A stretch of DNA of 64,000 bases from Malachius bipustulatus (lineage: Eukaryota > Arthropoda > Insecta > Coleoptera > Melyridae), in NCBI GenBank assembly GCA_910589415.1, contig OU342632.1, positions 12,465,507 to 12,529,506 of the forward strand, in the 5' to 3' direction. Positions 49,382-58,900 of the stretch are shown in pieces. The notes under the pieces were generated by a model that had not been told where the DNA came from, did no database searches, and saw only the letters and a list, made by a program, of their open reading frames with translations. The stretch's first letter is position 1. The number at the start of each line of letters is the position of its first letter. Made by a program: the position numbers and the translations under genes.

Positions 49382-50644
49382 ATGAGTATTATTTGTCTTC
49401 AATTTGGGCAATGTGGAAACCAAGTAGGAGAAAATCTTTACAGCAATATCTATGAAGATGTGTTTTCTTCCTTATACAGTTGCAATAACAAGGAGGATCA
49501 ATATTGCACGAGATCTATCAATAAGTGGTTTGATGTAACAGAATGCGGAAAATGGGAACCCAGATCGATTCAAATTGACACTGAACAAAAGGTCCTGGAT
49601 TTTAAGAGTGACAAACCGTATATTTTCAAAAACAACATTGCAAAATCATTCGGTGGCTCAGCTAATAATTGGGCTTTGGGCTATACCGCAAAAGGGGGCT
49701 GTCTCGTTGATGAAGTATTAGATTGCGTAAGGCGCGAAACAGAAAAATGTGATTTTTTGACAAGCTTTTTGAATATTTTTGCATCATCAGGTGGGACCGG
49801 GTCAGGAGTAGGATGCAGAGTCATTGAAGCTATCCGACATGAATACCCCAATAAAGTCATTATAAATTCAATCATTTTGCCATACAACAATGGAGAAGTT
49901 GTAACACAGAGCTATAACAGTTTGCTGACTCTAGCCAAATTGTACTCTATCGCAGATGCCAATATACTTTTTGAAAATGAACGCCTGCATTACGTCTGCC
50001 AAAATGTCTTGAATATTCGTAACATTAACTTTAATTGCTTGAACACTCTCATTGCAGAACAGTTATCGTCTGTTCTTCAACCACTGAGCAGTGATGTTTC
50101 AAACATCGATTTATTGACAGACTTAACGGTACAGCCACTCTACAAATATTTGTCGATCAAAAGTGCTCCATATATTTTACAAGAAAACATCAAATACGAG
50201 ACACCTTGTCATTGGAAGTCTCTAAGTGATTCCCTTTTCAAGCAATCGAGATATGATTATCAGCAGCAAATAAAACTGGGTACGAGATTAAAAGTAAAGT
50301 TTGTGAACAATCTGTTAATATCTCGCGGTCTTGATAAACCGAAAGAATCAGAAATTAGACCAATAGTAGACTCTACTAATTATGTCAGATGGTTACCACT
50401 TCAGGAATCCTGGAAAAACATTCATCACCATCGATCTTTTAACGAACTCCAAAGATATTTAGCTTTAATCTCAAACTCTAATGCAGTTTATGTTCCTTTG
50501 AATTCTTTAATAGCTGACGCTTGGAATTTATTTACTCATGAGGCATATTTACACCATTATAAAAAATTTGATGTGGACATCGAGTACTTTCTGGGTGCTT
50601 TTCAAATCATGGAAAATATTCTGCACGATTATAAGTCATTGTAA
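49382..50644 (+). CDS. TUBD1: delta-tubulin (tubulin superfamily), single-exon
   Basis: The product is 420 residues. GQCGNQ at 9-14 is the N-terminal nucleotide-binding loop. NNWALGY at 95-101 and the tubulin signature region SSGGTGSGVG at 135-144 follow. Next come PYNNGEVVTQSYNSLLTLAK and the NIRNINFNCLN region. The signature has Ser in place of the first Gly of GGGTGSG. Together with the divergent overall sequence this points to delta rather than alpha, beta or gamma. Delta-tubulin acts at centrioles and basal bodies, in triplet microtubule formation or stability. An in-frame TAA lies 9 bp before the ATG, supporting this start. No intron interrupts the coding region, unlike the neighbouring gene, so it may be a retrocopy that stayed open or a naturally intron-poor gene. 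Length is slightly short for the family. Confidence 0.85.
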   Translation: MSIICLQFGQCGNQVGENLYSNIYEDVFSSLYSCNNKEDQYCTRSINKWFDVTECGKWEPRSIQIDTEQKVLDFKSDKPYIFKNNIAKSFGGSANNWALGYTAKGGCLVDEVLDCVRRETEKCDFLTSFLNIFASSGGTGSGVGCRVIEAIRHEYPNKVIINSIILPYNNGEVVTQSYNSLLTLAKLYSIADANILFENERLHYVCQNVLNIRNINFNCLNTLIAEQLSSVLQPLSSDVSNIDLLTDLTVQPLYKYLSIKSAPYILQENIKYETPCHWKSLSDSLFKQSRYDYQQQIKLGTRLKVKFVNNLLISRGLDKPKESEIRPIVDSTNYVRWLPLQESWKNIHHHRSFNELQRYLALISNSNAVYVPLNSLIADAWNLFTHEAYLHHYKKFDVDIEYFLGAFQIMENILHDYKSL

Positions 50645-50798
50645 AGATTGCTACATTTTATTTTTAATTATATTATTGAAATTTTAACGTAATACATGTA
50701 CTTTAGTACTTTCTTGTTTTATTGCCATATAGTTCTATTTTACCCCTCTATATCATCGCATAATCTTACCTCTTATCAATGTTCATTTTGAAGCTATA

Positions 50799-51507
50799 CA
50801 GAGGGTGTTCTACAAGCTCTATGACAAACTTTGACAGATGGTAGGTTGCTTGATTTTAAACATATTTTTTTTAATAAACATGGGTCCGATTCGTTTTTGT
50901 TTAGAAGTTACAAGCATTTAACCTTTATTAACAATCAACAATAAAAATTTAAATTAAATGATAATCACAAAACTTAAGACTATAAAAATTGTTCGAAATG
51001 TCCACCCTCAGCTTGAATGCAAGCCTCACATCGACGAACTAAAGATTCGGTCACTCGAAGAATGAGATTTGGATCATTTCTTATTTGGTTAGCTGCATCT
51101 TGAATTCTTTCAAGTAACTGCTGATGGGTAGCGATTTCAACGACATGGTAGACCAGCTGCTTCATGTGTCCCCATAAATAAAAATCCAGAGGATTCAGAT
51201 CGGGAGAACGAGGTGGCCATGATATTGGACCTCCTTGACCTATCCATTTATTCGGGAAATGTTCATTTAGCCAAGCAGCAACTTGTCTTCCTCTATGTGG
51301 TGGTGCACCGTCATGCTTATACCACATACATATTTTGAATAATATTGAGTTGCACGTCATCAATAAACTCTAAAAGGTCGTGTTCTAAGAATGCTTGTAA
51401 CTTCTAAACAAAAACGAATCGGACCCATGTTTATTAAAAAAAATATGTTTAAAATCAAGCAACCTACCATCTGTCAAAGTTTGTCATAGAGCTTGTAGAA
51501 CACCCTG
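50799..51507. mobile_element. deleted Tc1/mariner-superfamily element with 118-120-bp TIRs
   Basis: TA/CAGAGGGTGTTCTACAAGC (50797-50817) pairs with GCTTGTAGAACACCCTG/TA (51491-51509). The TIRs (50799-50918 and 51390-51507) match almost throughout. Flanking TA fits the superfamily's target duplication. Only the C-terminal part of the transposase remains inside, so the copy is non-autonomous. It is the only element in the window that combines CAGRGTG-type tips with transposase sequence. Confidence 0.85.
50980..51363 (-). pseudogene. C-terminal fragment of a mariner-like DDE transposase
   Basis: 127 codons on the minus strand. YKHDGAPPHRGRQVAAWLNE carries the second catalytic Asp. WPPRSPDLNPLDFYLWG carries the third, 37 residues later. 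Residues beyond are the usual C-terminal helices. The DNA-binding N-terminus and the first catalytic Asp are missing, so the protein cannot be active. The frame's ATG is internal to the original gene. Confidence 0.8.
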
Positions 51508-51509
51508 TA

Positions 51510-52177
51510 TATGAAATTCAATACATATAATAATATTTTAGAGTTAAAGTCTGTACACTGAGAGTTGTCTGTTGTGATAACTAAGGATACATCATCTCGT
51601 TATGTTTCTTACTCCTTCTATTGCATTGCATAGTCAATCCAGTTAAATTGGGACGTATTGTCAGAAATACGTTTGAATCGTCAGCAATTCTAAAAAGATA
51701 AGCGAGAGTGAGACGGAAGTATCGACTCGCGTCTTGATACGCTTAGATTGATACGATATTACGATAAGATTGTCGTCGCTACTATCAGTACTGTCAGTGT
51801 CAGCGGTAAATATACTAATAAAGGTTTGTATTGTGATTTGAAACGTTTTTAATACGAAATTAGCAGAATTACCTGTGTCCTGTGTCATTGTCCTGTGATA
51901 AACTATGAGTAACTTATTATTGTGACATGTCGAGAACATCGACAGTCCGTATTTTGAAATTTCAGGGGAATTAAGAATTCAGCTGGGTAAAAGAAAAATA
52001 TCCAGAAGTAAGACGTGATTTACATTTGAACATAGAGCTCAGGTCTTTCTCTGTTAAGAATATTATAATCTTAATGATGCATGTATAATAGTTAGTTATA
52101 GTCTGGAGGTTGGCCTTGGCAGAAGGCTCGCGTAACTGAAATCCATGAGAAACGGACGACATGAACAAGGGTCCGTT
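51510..52177. other. no gene recognised, flank of the LTR retroelement
   Basis: Less AT-rich than the upstream region, with short minus-strand frames lacking family resemblance. If the LTR starts further left than I propose, part of this belongs to it. Confidence 0.35.
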
Positions 52178-54129
52178 TGTAACAGGCGGCAAAACTAGCG
52201 AATAGAAAATTCCATTACGTCTAGACACGGGATAATGAATTTAATCAGGTCACGGAGACGATTAAGTAGGTAGACACGAGAGTGAACACACAGAAGTTGG
52301 GTGTAAAGACGCGAGTCGGTAACGTGAAAAGCTTAGGCAGTGACGCTTAGACCTAGGGGGTTGAAAATCGGAAAAAGACGACACCGGGTGTCGGGGAAGA
52401 TGGTAGCATAGAATCCGCGGAGAAGATAGAGAGTTGATTGTATAGGTACTCGCGGAGTAGGTACGCGGAAATAAATAAATCGAGACAATAATAGAGTAAG
52501 CGTTGGTCGCGAGGGAGTGTGATAGGATAGGAACTCGGTTACGTGGGGACTCAACACAGGAGTGAATCGTTGACCGTAAGTGCTCTGGGGGCGCGAGAGA
52601 ATTTATGGAGATATAGGAAAATAATTAAATAATGCGGTACGGGGTACCGGGAGAAATTAATCGCACGGGGTGCGCGGATTAATTAAAATAGGAAGACGAG
52701 GGTAGTGGTACTTAATCGTCGGTCGCAGAATGCTCTGGGAGCGCGGCAAATTTTAAGGGAAAGTTAATCCATAGATAAAGGGAATCGTATAGGCCGGAAA
52801 AATAGGCGGGTAATAGTGCTAGGAGAGCAAATTAAGAGAGACGAATCGCATAGGCGAGGGAGTGATCGCGCCACGGTGATTAACTATTAGGGTCATAAGG
52901 GTCCGTTAGGTTCGGAAGTGTACAAGTGTTGTTTGTGGACAAATAATGTAAGGATCAATAGTAAACAAGAGCCTGCTGCCAACGGATGTTAAGGTAGAAT
53001 GTAGTCTGTAAGATTAACCTTTCATTTATTTTTTTTTTATGCCACCTCCAATTTTACGACTCGATGAGTTAAAATTCAGGAATTAGTTCATCAATAATGG
53101 ACAGACGGTGTCAGTCTGATTAAAATATTTTGTAATTAAGAATAACATACCTACTTATGTCTTCGAGTCCTAAAATTGGCATAATTTTAGTTTATTGTTC
53201 GTAAGCCAGCAAAGGCTGGTTCACCTTAAAATTCTATAATGGTCGGTTAACGAATTTATTATTTTTGTGGGTGCTTGGAGCATCTAGTTGTATTTCTAAA
53301 TTGGATGGGGGAGTAATAAAAAATATCGGAGTGATCACTATCTAAATTTTTGGTCCATCCCCTTAGAAGGATGACTGGCCAGAAATCGCGACTTTTGGTA
53401 CGAAATTCACTCAAGGGAAATTAACCCGCAATGAACGCGACCGAAATGTTTTATTGCTCCAGATACAGGTTTACCTAGGATTAAGTCATTGACCAATAAT
53501 TAATCAATCGATTGACAATCGTGATATTTCTTATTTCAAATAAATGTAGTCGTTTTCCAATTAATTTAAATTTTAATAAATTGTAAATTTATTTGCAATG
53601 TGGCCTTTCTTTTCCACCCATGAAATTTAATTAAAGCATCAAATTAATAATCGAATAACTTGAGTTACAACAAGGCAGAGGAAGTCAGTAGAATTTAATT
53701 GATTTTTATTATTTTCTAAATTTTATTTGTTCAACAATAAACTTCCCAGTGAGTAAGTGACAAGATCAAGTCAGTGATATAAAGCTACCTACAATAATTA
53801 TTAAGATGACCAACAGGGCAGAAGTCCAGATTTCAGGAAACATCAGCGAAAGATAAGTATAGAATAGAGCCATGAGTTACCTCGAATAATCCCCAAAAAG
53901 AGCTGCCACTCATATTAATTGAGATGGTGTAGCCCCTACCTACCATTCTTTTCGAAAGCCTTTTTCTGACAAACCGCTCGGCCAGCCAAAGGACTAATGT
54001 GACAGGGAGACTTTAACTTCATAATAACGATAGTGAGAGCAAACAACGCAAGTTGTGTGTTCGATCTATCGGAAGAGTGAACGTTAAGGAAAAGAGATTT
54101 TCACATCATCTCATCCCCCGCCGGTTACA
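52178..54129 (+). repeat. probable 5' LTR (about 1.95 kb)
   Basis: The right edge is well placed. GCCGGTTACA ends at 54129, two bases before the PBS. The left edge is inferred from TGTAACAGGCGG (52178-52189), which is complementary, with one mismatch, to CCGCCGGTTACA at the other end. That gives a TG...CA LTR with short inverted ends. There is no open frame. Candidate AATAAA signals occur at 52472 and near 53740. The partner LTR is outside the window, so the left edge could be wrong. Confidence 0.5.
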
Positions 54130-54131
54130 TC

Positions 54132-54148
54132 TGGTGTCAGGTGTGGGG
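54132..54148 (+). promoter_or_regulatory. primer binding site, tRNA-Leu type
   Basis: TGGTGTCAGGTGTGGGG begins with TGG, complementary to the CCA end. Its complement CCCCACACCTGACACCA resembles the 3' end of insect tRNA-Leu (…CCTGACACCA), as recalled from family knowledge. It sits 2 bp after the LTR edge. Confidence 0.65.
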
Positions 54149-54789
54149 TAGTTTTGGGGTGTTTTGAGGGGCGCGTGGCTCTGTTTTATCAAAAATCATT
54201 CGCTGAATATCGAAATTAATAATTTTACATGAATTAAGTAGGTGAGCGAGCCTTGTAGGTAACAGATATCATTATAAGTAGGTAGGTGCAGGAATTTCAG
54301 CCAAAAGCACGTACGTGACGCCGGCATGAGATGCCGTCGCTAAAGCGGTGTTCACACGGTGAATAGGTAGATACCTAAATAATTCACGTGACTTATTAAG
54401 TAATACTGAATTCTGAAGCGGTGTTCACATGGTGAATAAATATTTCATATAGGTAGTTGTTATTTAAAAGGTGGCAATTAAAAAAAAGAAAAAATAATTA
54501 CTAACTTGCATGGGGGCATGAATATGTTTATTTATTTAAACTATTTTTATTTTTTTTTTGTTGATATATTTGGTGGGAGATATGTCGCGTGGTAAACAAG
54601 AATTGCGTAATCGTGTATGGTGACATCGTGAAGTGAAAATTATGAAGGAGTGTTGTGTCAGTGAATCGGTTGAGCTATTGAAATAATAAAAATAGTGTGA
54701 TTTAGACTTGCAGAAGTGTGAAAAATATATTTTGGCAATTTTTTTTTAAATTTATCTACCTATAATCGCGTGACAATAAATAGGTCAAA
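54149..54789 (+). other. 5' leader between PBS and gag
   Basis: About 640 bp without a convincing frame. A direct repeat, AAGCGGTGTTCACA(C/T)GGTGAATA, occurs near 54353 and 54416. This region would be expected to carry packaging or dimerisation signals. Confidence 0.5.
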
Positions 54790-55809
54790 ATGCCTTTAGA
54801 AGATCCTGAAGAAATAGCAGCGGCGGGACCAGCAGGACCTCCCGTCCAAAATTTTAATATAACAACCCAACAGAAAATTAGTTTAGGAGTGCTGGCAGGC
54901 ACGTTCGAGTTTTATAACGGAAAAAGTTCTGTGGCAGAATATTTTACAAGGCTAGAAGCCAGAGCAAGATTAGACGATTTGTCTAGGGAAGATACCTTGA
55001 AAATTTTTAAATTTAAACTAACTGGTGAGGCAGCACAATATTTCAAGTCCGAAGAGGAGTTAAATAATTTAACATACGAAGAACTGAAGGAGAAGTTCAT
55101 TAAAAAATTCACACAGGCGCGCATGCCAGGAGAAGCGTTGCTAAAATTGGGGAGATGCTACCAAAGGTCAGATGAGGGAGTAGCGTCATTTAGCACGAGA
55201 CTGAAGTACCTAGGAGCGTGTGCTTTGGCAGAAAGCTTAAAAGGAGCAAATGACAATCAGAAGGCCGGAGTAAAATTGCAATTGGAACAGTTGGTCTTAA
55301 ATCAATTTAAGACAGGCCTGAGAAGAGATCTACTGGAAAAAGTAGGAACCACTCTGCTATCAGAACCAGCGTTAACCATTGATAAGGCAGAACAGATAGT
55401 AAAGGTACAGGAAATGACACAGGCCATGCTGAAACAGAGAACTCAGGGAGGCACAGTGAGGGGAATTCGTAACTCTAGAGTAAGGCAACCGGTTAGAGAA
55501 GACAGAGCCAACCAATCTCCCAGAAAATGCTTCGGATGTGATCAGGAAGGGCACTTCAAAAGGGACTGTCCTAGAAACCAGACGCAGACAGACAATAGAC
55601 AAGGGACAAACATAGGTTATGATTATAACCGGAACTACAGACCCTGGAATAATCGAAACGGAGGTCAAGGACGTCCTCGTAATCAAGGTTGTTATCGATG
55701 TGGGAATGAAGGGCATTGGGCGAAAGACTGCACGATCATCCTAGAAGAGGAGGGAAGGAGTGAGAACACCACCCAAGAAGAAACTCGTCCGAGAGAGACG
55801 TTAAACTAG
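54790..55809 (+). CDS. gag: Gag polyprotein of the Ty3/gypsy-class element
   Basis: 339 residues. The central capsid-like part (about 35-210) contains YFTRLEARARLDDLSREDTL and later FSTRLKYLGACA, typical of retrotransposon Gag. Two CCHC zinc knuckles follow, CFGCDQEGHFKRDC (247-260) and CYRCGNEGHWAKDC (301-314), for genomic RNA binding. The Arg-rich 220-246 stretch precedes them. It forms the particle core. The start is the first ATG after the leader and no upstream in-frame alternative is better. It ends in TAG at 55807, directly after a slippery heptamer, so most ribosomes would stop here and a minority enter pol. Confidence 0.9.
   Translation: MPLEDPEEIAAAGPAGPPVQNFNITTQQKISLGVLAGTFEFYNGKSSVAEYFTRLEARARLDDLSREDTLKIFKFKLTGEAAQYFKSEEELNNLTYEELKEKFIKKFTQARMPGEALLKLGRCYQRSDEGVASFSTRLKYLGACALAESLKGANDNQKAGVKLQLEQLVLNQFKTGLRRDLLEKVGTTLLSEPALTIDKAEQIVKVQEMTQAMLKQRTQGGTVRGIRNSRVRQPVREDRANQSPRKCFGCDQEGHFKRDCPRNQTQTDNRQGTNIGYDYNRNYRPWNNRNGGQGRPRNQGCYRCGNEGHWAKDCTIILEEEGRSENTTQEETRPRETLN
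55800..55806 (+). promoter_or_regulatory. -1 ribosomal frameshift slippery site GTTAAAC
   Basis: In the gag frame the bases read G TTA AAC, immediately before the TAG stop, matching the X XXY YYZ pattern except for the first base. The pol frame is -1 relative to gag. It is open from 55764 (after the TGA at 55761) and overlaps gag by 46 bases, exactly where a -1 shift is needed. A near-identical 25-base block containing GTTAAAC recurs 78 bp downstream (55785-55809 and 55863-55887). Confidence 0.75.
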
Positions 55810-55907
55810 GACGGCGACCTGCCCTTCCCCAACCAGCGAGCCGTAGTGATAGAGGGGGAAATTCGTCCGAAAGAGACGTTAAACTAGAACATCAAGGCTG
55901 TATTCCG

Positions 55908-58900
55908 ATGGTAATTAATTATTCAACAGAGGCCGTACCATATTTAGTAATATTAAACGTAGAGGGAATTCCAAGAAAATGCTTATTAGACACCGGAGCT
56001 TCAGCCTCGCTCATTAGAAAAAGCATAGTACCAACCTACGCCAATCGTCGTTCCACTGAAGATCTGGTAAAATTGGTAGGAGTGACAGGACATGCCTTAC
56101 AATTACATGGAGTCATCGATGTGACTATTGATGTTAAGCCTAAGAAAAGAGGAGAAGCAAAAGCGTCCCTTATTATCGTAGACGACAGCTTGTTTCAGGA
56201 AGCAGACATATTACTGGGCAGAGATTTTCTTAGTCAACAGGCTTGCACCTTCCAGTACAATCCAGCAGCAGCGCCAAAATTGCACTTGTGGGGCGTGACG
56301 TTAGTAGTGTTGACAAACGAAGAAGCAGAACATGAACTCCGAGGAATACGAGTGTATATGGTGAATAGGGAGACCAATAGAAACCGCTCTGAACCAGCCG
56401 ACAACAGAAACAGAAGTTACGAGAGTATTTCAGGAAGAAATTACCACAAGGACATCGGCAAGGCCAGGAATGCCGGAAGCAAGGTCACGAAGAGTAGTTC
56501 AGGATATGGACATGGGAGAAATCTAGGTAGCAGACAAAACCGCACATTGCCCCAACCTTTTATTAGATTTGTCTCAGGAGGAATTCAACAAGATAATACG
56601 AAAGTAAACAACATTACAGAACAAGCAGGAGCAAGGGAATGCCACGATGAGCTGAAGACAACAATAAATGAAAGTTATGGCTCTACGTACGGAGCTGGGA
56701 TGAAGATAATGCTGCAGATGGGATTCCAACCGGGAAAAGGCTTGGGAAGGGACCTGCAAGGAATAACTTCACCTATTGGAACTTCCCTGAGGAAAGGAAG
56801 AGGAGCGATTGGAGCATATGGACCCGAGAAACACGATTCCAGGAATAATGAAGGTTTACAGGAGCAGGGCTCCAGAAATAATGAAGATTTACAGGAACTG
56901 GGTTCCAAGAATAATACAGGATTACAGGAGCAGGGCTCCGGGAATAATATAAATTTACAGGAACTGGGTTCCAGGAATAATGAAGGTTTACAGGAGCAGG
57001 GCTCCAGGAATAATAAAGGTTTACAGGAACTGGGTTCCAGGAATAATGAAGGTTTACAGGAGCAGGGCTCCAGAAATAATGAAGATTTACAGGAACTGGG
57101 TTCCAGGAATAATGAAGGTTTACAGGAGCAGGGCTCCAGAAATAATGAAGATTTACAGGAACTGGGTTCCAGGAATAATACAGGATTACAGGAGCAGGGC
57201 TCCCGGAATAATAAAAGTTTACAGGAACTGGGTTCCAGGAATAATGAAGGTTTACAGGAGCAGGGCTCCAGGAATAATAAAGGTTTACAGGAACTGGGTT
57301 CCAGGAATAATGAAGGTTTACAGGAGCAGGGCTCCAGGAATAATAAAAGTTTACAGGAACAGGGTTCCAGAAATAATACAGGATTACAGGAGCAGGGCTC
57401 CCGGAATAATAAAAGTTTACAGGAACTGAGTTCCAGGAATAATGAAGGTTTACAGGAGCAGGGCTCCAGGAATAATAAAGGTTTACAGGAACTGGGTTCC
57501 AGGAATAATGAAGGTTTACAGGAGCAGGGCTCCAGGAATAATAAAGGTTTACAGGAACTGGGTTCCAGGAATAATGAAGGTTTACAGGAGCAGGGCTCCA
57601 GGAATAATAAAGGTTTACAGGAACTGGGTTCCAGGAATAATGAAGGTTTACAGGAGCAGGGCTCCAGGAATAATAAAGGTTTACAGGAACTGGGTTCCAG
57701 GAATAATGAAGGTTTACAGGAGCAGGGCTCCAGGAATAATAAAGGTTTACAGGAACTGGGTTCCAGAAATAATACAGGATTACAGGAGCAGGGCTCCAGG
57801 AATAATAAAGGTTTACAGGAACAGGGTTCCAGGAATAATGAAGGATTACAGGAGCAGGGCTCCAGGACTAATACAGGATTACAGGACCAAGGTTCCGGAA
57901 ATAATACAGGAATACAGGAACAAGGTTTAGAAAACAAAGAAGAGAAAGACGTCTTAACTGAAACCGAGGTCATACTCGAAGTCGAAATGACAATCCAATC
58001 CAGAGGACAAACGATCGTACCCGGAAAATGTAAGCACACCATTACAGGAAAAGTTCTAGTAATTGAGCCTTTAGAGACGGAACAACAAGGACTTCTAGTA
58101 GCCCGAATGGTGGCAGAAACCCAAGATACAGTATCTGTAATAGTGATGAACCCCACGGAACGCGAGATAACTTTACAGAAGAATACAAACATTGCAATAG
58201 CACATAGTGGAGAAGAAATGACGGAACAGATTGTAGGAGAGGTTAATGGAGTGACAACGACCGGCAAGGTTGTGGAAAAAAGGAAATTTCAGATGGAACA
58301 TTTAGACACGCGAGATCAGGAGAAGTTAGAGAAACTGTTGGATGAATTCAAGGATTTATTTCAAGAGGAAGGGGAAAAACTATCAACAACTAGTCAAGTG
58401 AAGCATCACATTTTCCTCGAAGCAGGGGCTAAACCAATTTGCAAACCGCCCTACAGAATACCGTTCCACAAGAGAGAGAAGGTTCAAAGTGAGTTAGACA
58501 AATTAATGGAACAAGGAATAATCCGCCCTTCCAGCAGCCCATGGTCTGCTCCTGTAGTACTAGTAGTCAAACAGTTACCCGACGGAACGGAGAAGCTGCG
58601 GCTATGTATAGACTACAGAGGGTTGAATGCAGTCACGCAGAAAGAATATTACCCATTACCAAATATCGCTGACATAACACAAGTTTATACACCAGGGAAG
58701 GAGATGTTGTTTACGACAGTGGACATCACGCAAGCCTACCACCAGATAGAAATGGAAGAACAAGCCATACCGCTAACAGCGTTCTCTACCTATAACGACC
58801 ACTATGAATATACGAAAATGCCATTTGGACTTTGTAATGCCCCCGCGACGTTCCAACGATTTATGTCAACCATTATGTCTGGATTGATAGGAGACATCTG

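Noticed and set aside
56980..57930. 149- and 162-codon plus-strand frames in the repeat block
   Set aside because: Same cause: alternative frames of a 33-bp repeat. Pol occupies the supported frame.
56675..58267. 530-codon minus-strand open frame opposite pol
   Set aside because: It runs through the 33-bp coding minisatellite, whose period is a multiple of three, so one open unit keeps the antisense frame open. There is no promoter or family resemblance, and it is antisense to an intact pol.
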